The position numbers and the translations under genes are program-made. Shown here piece by piece: positions 1-5,007 of a DNA stretch of 5,746 bases. Position 1 is the stretch's first letter; each line of letters starts with the position of its first letter. A model generated the notes under the pieces. The model worked only from the letters and a program-made list of their open reading frames with translations, made no database searches and was not told the origin of the DNA. This DNA comes from CAMLOF01 sp041913045 (GTDB lineage: Bacteria; Pseudomonadota; Gammaproteobacteria; Burkholderiales; Burkholderiaceae_C): NCBI GenBank assembly GCA_041913045.1, contig JAYSGB010000058.1, positions 1 to 5,746 of the forward strand, read 5' to 3'.

Positions 1-28
1 TGTCGAGGCAAACGATAAAGCCTACACA

Positions 29-955
29 TCAGAACACCGACCAGCCGGTGAACTCCGATAACTCCTGCAGCGCGCGCGTGCCGAGCAGTGAATTGCCAAA
101 CGCATTCAGGCCAGGAGACCAGACCGCGATCGATGCATGTCCCGGAACGACCGCCAGAATGCCGCCTCCGACGCCACTCTTGCCGGGGAAGCCGACCGAA
201 TAGGCAAAGTCGCCTGAACCATCATAGTGCCCCGCGAGCAACATCAAGGCGTTGATGCTGCGTGCCTGAGCTGGGTTCAGCAGGTGGGCTGCGGAGTCGA
301 AGCCGGCCAGGAACCGGCCGGCGCTGGCCAATTGCTCGCAGTTCATCGTGATCGCGCATTGGCGACAGTAAATCTGCAGCAGACGTTCGCATTCCATGTG
401 CAGATTGCCGCACGAGCGTAGAAAGTACGCCAGAGAGAAGTTGCGGTAGGCCGTCCGGTATTCCGAGGCGGCAACCTGTTCATCAATCGAGATCCGGTCA
501 TCTCCAGCCGCCGTGCGAACGAAATCCATCAGTTCGTCGAGTCCGCAGCCTGCGTCAGGCGCATCGAGCATGGCGTCGGTGGTGACCAGTGCGCCCGCAT
601 TGACGAAAGGATTGCGCGGTTTGCCGCCTTCCTGCTCAAGCTCGATGACCGAGTTGAAGGTGTAGTTAGATGGTTCCTTGCCCACCCGCTTCCAGAGCCG
701 GTCGCCGTGACGGCCCAATGCGATCGCCAGTGAGAAGACCTTTGAGATGCTCTGGATCGAAAACGGCGTCGCAGCGTCGCCCGCGCTCAGCCGCTCTCCG
801 CTGGCCAGGCACACACTGATCCCGAACTGATGCACATCAACGCTGGCCAGTTGCGGAATGTAGTGCGCCACCCGGCCGCGCTTGTGTGCGCGCTTCATGC
901 GCGCGTCGAGCCCTACCAGAAAGCCCTGGAGCGTTTCCAAAGCGGCGTGGCCCAT
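29..955 (-). CDS. glsA: Glutaminase (serine-dependent, beta-lactamase fold)
   Basis: Hydrolyses L-glutamine to L-glutamate and ammonia in the cytoplasm. The 308-residue product has the length of E. coli GlsB/YneH and aligns with that family along its whole length. The catalytic SxxK motif is SISK, with Ser69 and Lys72 (equivalent to Ser66 and Lys69 of E. coli GlsB, from my recollection of that protein). Other family blocks are GKPRNPFVNAGAL (111-123), YRNFSLAYF (170-178), the SINALM block (233-238) with AGHY after it, and the glycine-rich KSGVGGGI (259-266). No key residue is missing. The ATG lies 3 bp after the stop of the upstream amidohydrolase gene. There is no convincing Shine-Dalgarno sequence, so translation is probably coupled. 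Glutaminases often stand alone, so its place at the end of a transporter-amidohydrolase operon suggests that glutamine is a product of the pathway. Identification is firm; the physiological role is inferred. Confidence 0.95.
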   Translation of the reverse strand: MGHAALETLQGFLVGLDARMKRAHKRGRVAHYIPQLASVDVHQFGISVCLASGERLSAGDAATPFSIQSISKVFSLAIALGRHGDRLWKRVGKEPSNYTFNSVIELEQEGGKPRNPFVNAGALVTTDAMLDAPDAGCGLDELMDFVRTAAGDDRISIDEQVAASEYRTAYRNFSLAYFLRSCGNLHMECERLLQIYCRQCAITMNCEQLASAGRFLAGFDSAAHLLNPAQARSINALMLLAGHYDGSGDFAYSVGFPGKSGVGGGILAVVPGHASIAVWSPGLNAFGNSLLGTRALQELSEFTGWSVF

Positions 956-958
956 CGT

Positions 959-1934
959 TCAGACCAAGTAACGCCGCGCCAGCAGCGCCCAGTATGCAGC
1001 GCCAATGGCCAGGTTGGCGTCGTTGAAGTCGTAACCCGGGTTGTGCACCATGCAGGCGCCCAGCTTGTCGCCATCCCCGTTTCCGATCAACAGGTAGCAG
1101 CCGGGGCGCTTCTCCAGCATGAAGGCGAAGTCTTCGCTGCCGGTGAGTGGCGGGGCCTGCNNNNNNNNNNNNNNNNNNNNNNNNNNNNNNNNNNNNNNNN
1201 NNNNNNNNNNNNNNNNNNNNNNNNNNNNNNNNNNNNNNNNNNNNNNNNNNNNNNNNNNNNGTCTGCAACGCCATCACCAGGCTGGCTGCTGCCACTACCG
1301 GATCTGCTGCCTTGTGCGGCACAGCGCCGTGACCACCATGACCTACCAGCGTAATGTAGACCTTGTCAGAGGAGGCCATCATTGGGCCTTCGCGAAAGAT
1401 CAAGTGCCCCTGTGGCCAGCCGGGCATGTTGTGCATGCTGAAGATAGCGTCGCATGGGTATTTGTCGAACAGGCCGTCGTTCATCATGCGTACGGCGCCA
1501 CAGTCGCTGGTGCCGTATTCCTCCGCCGGCTGGAAGATCAGGTTGAGTGTCCCTGAGAAATCACCCTGCTCTGCCAGCACCTTGGCTGCCGTCAACAGCA
1601 TGGCCGTATGTCCGTCGTGGCCGCAGGCGTGCATGACGCCCTGGTTGCGACTTGCGTACTGCAGCCCCGTGGTTTCCTGGATCGGCAGTGCGTCCATGTC
1701 CGCGCGCAGACCCAGCGTGCGCGTGCCGTCGCCACGCTTGAGTTGCCCGACCACACCGGTTCCGCCCAGGCCGCGCTCAACGTGGTAACCCCAGTCCCGC
1801 AGTCGCGCAGCCACTAAATCACTGGTGCGCAGCTCTTCGAATGGCAGCTCGGGGTGCTGATGGATATCACGGCGCAAAGCAATGAATTCGTCTTCGTGTG
1901 CGCGTACCGCCTGCAAGGTGTCTTGAACAGTCAT
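959..1934 (-). CDS. M20 family amidohydrolase (hippurate hydrolase / N-acyl-amino acid aminoacylase type), interrupted by assembly gap
   Basis: Metal-dependent hydrolase that removes the acyl group from N-acyl amino acids, releasing a carboxylic acid and a free amino acid. Residues 1-224 (before the gap) hold HQHPELPFEE (25-34), RADMDALPIQ (77-86), the metal site HACGHDGH with Cys104 and His106, QPAEEYG with Glu138/Glu139, SMHNMPGWPQGH with His168, and GGHGAVPHKAADPV in the lid/dimerisation region. After the gap the true frame reads GSEDFAFMLEKRPGCYLL, then MVHNPGYDFND with the last metal-ligand His, and ends ALLARRYLV at a TGA at 959-961. The frame that stays open down to 837 is a wrong frame created by the 100 N. 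The visible parts encode 291 residues; the family is near 395-400, so about 105 residues are hidden. Start chosen at MTVQDTL, 37 bp after the transporter stop. Exact substrate unknown: hippurate, N-acyl-glutamine or auxin conjugates all fit the family. Confidence 0.92.
1161..1260. other. Assembly gap (100 N) inside the amidohydrolase gene
   Basis: A run of exactly 100 N, a common placeholder length for gaps of unknown size. The coding frames on its two sides agree only if the real missing length is a multiple of three, and family length suggests roughly 300-320 bp. The apparent frameshift across it is an artefact, not a mutation. Confidence 0.98.
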
Positions 1935-1971
1935 GCTATGAACTCACAGTCTGGCAAAATTCGCCTAGTAA

Positions 1972-3312
1972 TCATTTCTGTAGTTCCTTGTCACCGCCGG
2001 TTTCGCGCATGAGCAGAATGCCTACGATGGCGATCAAGCTGGTGATAAGGACGTAGAGCGCTGGCGCCGCCGGGTTGTCGGTCACCTTGATGAGCCAGGT
2101 GATCACCAGTTGCGCGGTGCCACCAAACAGCGCCACGCCAAAGGCATAGGCAATCGACAGCCCGAGCGCGCGTACATGGCCGGGGAACAGCTCCGGGATG
2201 GCCACCAGCGTTGGCGCGCCGCCAATGCCCGTGAGCAATGCCAGCAGCGCAGTCGCCAGTGCCAGAGTGGCAACGCTGGTGTGCTCGATGAGCAGCATGT
2301 AAGCCGGATAGACCAGCACGAACAATGCCACGCGAGCCCAGAGCATCACGGGTTTGCGCCCATACAGATCTGACAGCCAGCCCCCAAGCAGCGCACCCGC
2401 CCAGGTCGCCACGCCGAATACGATGGTCGCCGACATGGCGATCGTCGCGGAGAGCTTGAGCGTGGTCACGGCATAGGTGGTCATGTAGATCGCCGCATAG
2501 GTCGAGATCGTCACACCCAGGATGACCATGAGCGCCAGCATGATCGGTCGCAGATGGTGCCGGATATCGGCCAGCGGGCTCTTGATGGGTCCGCGATGCG
2601 TGGGCTGCTCGAGGCTCTCGGGCATGTGGCGGCGCAGAAAGACGGCAATGGGGATCAATGCCAGACCGAGCAAGAAAGGGATACGCCAACCCCACGCCAG
2701 CATCTGCTCCTTGCTTAGCGCCAGCGTGAGCACAATGCCGACGATGCCAGCCGCCAGCGAGGCTATGCCCTGGCTGGCAAGCTGCCAGCTGCCATACAGG
2801 CCGCGCCGGCCCTGGGGTGCGATCTCGATCAGATACGTGGTAGACGGCCCGACCTCGCCGCCCAGGGCCAGCCCCTGCACCAGCCGACAGGCAATGACGA
2901 TGATGGGTGCCGCCAATCCGATGCTTGCGTACGAGGGGGTGAGCGCCATGCCGATCGTGCCGACCGTGATGAGCGCAATGGTCAACAGCATGGCCGGCTT
3001 GCGTCCTGCACGATCGGCAAAAGCGCCGATCAGCAGCCCGCCCAAAGGGCGCGTGATGAAGCCAACGCCAAAGACCGCTACCGACAGCATCACCGTGACC
3101 AGCGGTTCGTCAGCGGGAAAGAAGGTCTGGCCGATATAAACGGCGAAGAACGCGTAGGTGGTGAAATCGAAGAACTCAAGCGCGTTGCCAGCCACTGTTG
3201 CAGCCACGACGCGGGGCTGCACCTTACTCGTCGCGGCAGTTGAAATGTTCGATGCGCCCTGGGATGTGGGCGACAACGCAACGTCGCCCATACTGGAATT
3301 TTGAATGCCCAT
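1972..3312 (-). CDS. MFS transporter, metabolite:H+ symporter (MHS) type
   Basis: Inner-membrane proton symporter for small organic acids or conjugates, 446 residues, the usual size for the citrate/alpha-ketoglutarate/shikimate (MHS) branch. A hydrophilic N-terminus (1-33) is followed by the MHS-typical GNALEFFDFTTYAFFA (42-57) in helix 1. The major-facilitator motif GAFADRAGRKPAM (96-108) follows helix 2, and its second copy GGWLSDLYGRKPVM (310-323) lies in the C-terminal half. RLVQGLALGGEVGPS (143-157) marks helix 4. About twelve hydrophobic segments are visible. I chose the ATG at 3310-3312 because a GGAG sits 8 nt upstream (3321-3324). The frame is open to 3516, but that extension is hydrophilic, overlaps the promoter region and the divergent regulator's start, and is not family-like. 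It is first in the minus-strand operon, so it probably imports the substrate of the amidohydrolase. The substrate itself cannot be read from the sequence. Confidence 0.92.
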   Translation of the reverse strand: MGIQNSSMGDVALSPTSQGASNISTAATSKVQPRVVAATVAGNALEFFDFTTYAFFAVYIGQTFFPADEPLVTVMLSVAVFGVGFITRPLGGLLIGAFADRAGRKPAMLLTIALITVGTIGMALTPSYASIGLAAPIIVIACRLVQGLALGGEVGPSTTYLIEIAPQGRRGLYGSWQLASQGIASLAAGIVGIVLTLALSKEQMLAWGWRIPFLLGLALIPIAVFLRRHMPESLEQPTHRGPIKSPLADIRHHLRPIMLALMVILGVTISTYAAIYMTTYAVTTLKLSATIAMSATIVFGVATWAGALLGGWLSDLYGRKPVMLWARVALFVLVYPAYMLLIEHTSVATLALATALLALLTGIGGAPTLVAIPELFPGHVRALGLSIAYAFGVALFGGTAQLVITWLIKVTDNPAAPALYVLITSLIAIVGILLMRETGGDKELQK

Positions 3313-3320
3313 GAATTCGT

Positions 3321-3324
3321 CTCC
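3321..3324 (-). promoter_or_regulatory. Ribosome binding site deciding the transporter start
   Basis: On the minus strand GGAG lies 8 nt before the ATG at 3310-3312. None of the later in-frame Met codons (for example at 3289-3291) has a comparable site, and the upstream candidates lie in the intergenic or opposite-strand coding sequence. Confidence 0.6.
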
Positions 3325-3360
3325 GGATGATTGCTGCTGCCCTGGAAGACAGTGCGCGAA

Positions 3361-3389
3361 ATCATATGAATCATGATCAAATGCGTCTA
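3361..3389 (-). promoter_or_regulatory. Candidate sigma-70 promoter of the transporter-amidohydrolase-glutaminase operon
   Basis: Read on the minus strand: -35 TAGACG (3384-3389), a 17-bp spacer, and -10 TATGAT (3361-3366). The -10 matches consensus at 5 of 6 positions and the -35 at 4 of 6. Transcription would begin near 3354, leaving a leader of about 40 nt before the transporter ATG. The weak -35 is in keeping with a promoter that needs an activator. Confidence 0.45.
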
Positions 3390-3404
3390 ATGCATAATTT
3401 ATTC

Positions 3405-3416
3405 TGAATGCATTCA
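3405..3416. promoter_or_regulatory. Perfect 12-bp palindrome, candidate LysR-type operator
   Basis: TGAATGCATTCA is a perfect inverted repeat, and T3405 to A3417 satisfies the T-N11-A rule of LysR-type binding sites. It lies about 50-60 bp upstream of the predicted start of the divergent operon and 22 bp before the regulator's own ATG, the place expected for a recognition site that both activates the operon and represses the regulator. The 7-mer AATGCAT occurs twice (3389-3395 and 3407-3413), 18 bp apart, so the nearer copy overlaps the -35 and could be the activation half-site. Function is inferred from sequence and position only. Confidence 0.5.
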
Positions 3417-3438
3417 AAGAACTCATGCGACGAAGGAA

Positions 3439-4341
3439 ATGAACCTGCGCCATCTGGAGTACCTGCTGGCCGTGGCGGACACCGGTTCGTTCAGCCGCGC
3501 CGCGGAACGTTGCCACATCACCCAGTCCGCCCTAAGTCGCAGCATCCAGACCCTCGAAGACGATTTCGGAGCACGTCTGATCGACCGAATGGGCAAGCGC
3601 AACGAGTTGACGCCGTTCGGCCAGACCGTTGCAAGCCGGGCGCGCCGCATGGTGCTGGATGCCGTTGAGCTAAAGCGCAGCGCACAGCTATTGCAAGATG
3701 GCTACTTGGGGGTCATTCGCATTGGGCTCGGCGCGGGGCCTACTGCACTGCTGATGCAGCCGTTTCTGCGTTATATGGCCTGCATGCATCCGGCAGTGCA
3801 GGTCAGCCTCGAATCAGGCCCCCCCGAGTTGCAGACCAGGCGCTTGCGCGAACGTGGATTCGACGCCCTGGTCGTGGATCTACGCAGCGTCACGCCTGCT
3901 GATGACCTGTTGATCGAAGATTTGGGCCAAATGCGCGGTGGTTTCATCTGTCGCGTGGGTCACCCCCTTACCAAATTCAACACCCCCATTACATTTGCAC
4001 ACCTCCAACGCTATCCGTTAGCGTCGACTTCACTCAATCCGGAGTTGGCACGTCTTCTGATCACCCGCTATGGGCCCGCAGCTGACCCCCAGGTCGCGGT
4101 GACCCTGCGCTGCAACGATATCAACAGTTTGCTACACGCGGTACACGGCAGTGACGCGGTGTTCCTCGGCCTCATCAGCCCCGCGCGTGAAGCCATCGCC
4201 AATGGTAGCTTGGTGGAGTTGCCCATCACTCCGGCGTTGAATGAGGGCGCACGCTTTGCGTTCGTTACCCTGGCCGACCGCACTGAAGCGCCTGCCATGG
4301 GAATTTTCCGCCAGTTTGTGGCCGAACATCTGCATGACTGA
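3439..4341 (+). CDS. LysR-type transcriptional regulator
   Basis: DNA-binding regulator of 300 residues, the normal size. The N-terminal winged helix-turn-helix (1-60) begins MNLRHLEYLLAVADTGSFSR and contains AAERCHITQSALSRSIQTLE (21-40), the recognition-helix region, then LTPFGQ (57-62). A linker helix (about 63-88) leads to a substrate-binding-type effector domain that begins GVIRIGLGAGP (91-101) and runs to the end. It is divergent from the transporter operon across 126 bp, the classic arrangement for a LysR activator of its neighbour, usually with autorepression. The start matches the family N-terminus. Its purine-rich Shine-Dalgarno AAGG (3433-3436) is only 2 nt from the ATG, which may make translation weak. 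The effector is presumably the imported compound or a breakdown product; the sequence does not tell which. Confidence 0.95.
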   Translation: MNLRHLEYLLAVADTGSFSRAAERCHITQSALSRSIQTLEDDFGARLIDRMGKRNELTPFGQTVASRARRMVLDAVELKRSAQLLQDGYLGVIRIGLGAGPTALLMQPFLRYMACMHPAVQVSLESGPPELQTRRLRERGFDALVVDLRSVTPADDLLIEDLGQMRGGFICRVGHPLTKFNTPITFAHLQRYPLASTSLNPELARLLITRYGPAADPQVAVTLRCNDINSLLHAVHGSDAVFLGLISPAREAIANGSLVELPITPALNEGARFAFVTLADRTEAPAMGIFRQFVAEHLHD

Positions 4342-4470
4342 GAGTCTCTTGGGGACTACGCTGAGTTTCCAAAGCTTGGACTTGAAGTTGCCCCTTTTTC
4401 ACGGACACCTTACCGTTTGGACAAAAGGAGCAGAAAAGTTAGGCTCTTTTCGCGAAACGTACGGATCAGC
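4342..4470. other. Non-coding stretch between the regulator and the transposase remnant
   Basis: It holds no credible gene and is visibly less GC-rich than its flanks. A 15-nt imperfect hairpin (AGTCTC, loop TTG, GGGACT) follows just after the regulator stop but lacks a T tract, so I do not call it a terminator. A possible insertion-sequence end lies at 4383-4409. Confidence 0.5.
4383..4409. repeat. Possible IS3-type insertion sequence end
   Basis: The stretch starts TGAAGTTGCCCC, has a run of T, and finishes ACGGACACC. The TG start, the GCCCC block and a GGACAC box resemble the ends of many IS3-family elements. No partner end, target duplication or IS3 transposase is seen here, so it would be an orphan end. 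It could instead belong to the end of the adjacent IS1595-type remnant. Confidence 0.25.
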
Positions 4471-4742
4471 TCAAGCCCTGATAGCCAAAACCAGCACTGA
4501 CGCGGGCTCCGGGGCAGATCCGGGCGCGCGATCCAGCATGCGAAACCAGCCCAGGTAAGACGCCAGGTACTTGGTGGCCACGCCCTTGAAGCGCCGCATC
4601 CAGCTGCGCAGGCGGCTGACGTAGGCGTTGACGTTCTGCACATGCCAAGGCCCGACCCGAACGCCAGCGTTGACGTTGACGCTGTGGTATTGCACGCCCA
4701 GCAGGTGGGCCGCAGCCGCCAGCGCTGCGCTGAGCTCGGCTG
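4471..4742 (-). pseudogene. IS1595-family transposase, C-terminal remnant
   Basis: About 90 residues of the C-terminus of an ISXO2/IS1595-like DDE transposase survive. The readable order is SAALAAAAHLLGV, then HSVNVNAGVR, then WHVQNVNAYVSRL, then WMRRFKGVATKYL, then YLGWFRMLDR, and a natural end VLVLAIRA at the TGA 4471-4473. The HxQxVNAY...RF.GVATKYL.nYL.WFR.LDR pattern is characteristic of this family. The N-terminal zinc-binding part and the first catalytic residues are absent: similarity stops near 4742, where sequence of an unrelated plus-strand gene begins. There is no ATG start, only internal GTG codons. It cannot be active. It probably marks an old insertion followed by deletion. Confidence 0.8.
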
Positions 4743-4748
4743 CAGTGG

Positions 4749-4868
4749 TATGGCAAGGCGCTGCTGGCGTCTTTGTCTGCCCGGCTGATGGCGGACTACG
4801 GGGACGGGTTTTCTGTGTCCGCGCTCAAGTACATGCGGCTTTTTTATGTGGCGTACCCAGAGCTTTTG
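4749..4868 (+). pseudogene. DUF1016 / YhcG-type PDDEXK nuclease, N-terminal-domain fragment
   Basis: The frame starting at Tyr (4749) reads YGKALLASLSARL, then MADYGDGFSVSALKYMR, then LFYVAYPEL. This is the conserved core of the DUF1016 N-terminal domain (pattern YGK-L---LS--L---(F/Y)G-GFS---L--MR-FY--YP). The start of the domain, with its W and GR motifs, is missing, as is the PDDEXK nuclease domain. The frame runs on to a TGA at 4974-4976, but after about 4868 the residues no longer fit the family and a different frame becomes meaningful. The fragment abuts the transposase remnant head to head, with a junction within 4740-4750. Intact members are often found near restriction-modification genes. 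Non-functional as seen. Confidence 0.7.
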
Positions 4869-5002
4869 CCGATGCAGAGTGCAAGAACGCGACAGACCAT
4901 GCCCGGTCCGCGGGAGGGAAACCCTGGAAGTACCTGCTGGTCTCCCATGAGCAGGTCACTGCAGACAAAAGGCTGAGCGACTTTTTGAGGTTTGAAGTCG
5001 AG
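4868..5002 (+). pseudogene. C-terminal fragment resembling a restriction-type DEAD/DEAH helicase subunit
   Basis: In a frame different from the DUF1016 fragment, the sequence reads ADAECKNATDHARSAGGKPW, then KYLLVSHEQVTADKRLSDFL, then RFEVES. The GGKPWKYLL.(P/S)H...T pattern resembles the extreme C-terminus of Res-type helicase subunits of restriction systems as I recall them; the similarity is from memory and has not been searched. The helicase motifs and the rest of the protein are absent. The frame continues across the stop of the neighbouring oxidoreductase gene, so the original stop seems to have been lost at the junction. Together with the preceding fragment it suggests one deletion that joined two genes of a former restriction locus out of frame. 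Confidence 0.45.
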
Positions 5003-5007
5003 AGCCG

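Noticed and set aside
837..1160. Continuation of the amidohydrolase reading frame from 1934 through the N run down to 837
   Set aside because: After the gap this frame gives a low-complexity Arg/Gly/Ala-rich sequence unlike M20 proteins, while another frame gives the expected GSEDF and HNPGYDFND motifs and stops at 959.
1991..2695. Long open frame opposite or offset within the transporter gene (234 codons), and a plus-strand frame at 2522-3139
   Set aside because: Both are shadow frames of the GC-rich transporter gene with His/Arg/Ala- or Pro/Ser/Met-rich translations and no recognisable domain.
3313..3516. N-terminal extension of the transporter to an ATG at 3514-3516 (514 residues)
   Set aside because: The extra 68 residues are not family-like, overlap the divergent regulator's coding start and cover the promoter region; the GGAG-preceded ATG at 3310-3312 gives the usual family size.
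4343..4357. Short hairpin after the regulator stop as a rho-independent terminator
   Set aside because: The stem is only 6 pairs with one wobble, the loop has 3 nt and no T tract follows.
4466..4756. Alternative minus-strand frame of 96 codons over the transposase remnant
   Set aside because: Its translation is Gln/Arg-rich with no family match, while the adjacent frame gives clear IS1595 transposase residues.
4978..5000. Inverted repeat CGACTT/AAGTCG downstream of the oxidoreductase gene as a terminator
   Set aside because: A 6-bp stem with an 11-nt loop and a poorly placed T run is too weak to call; it may be chance.
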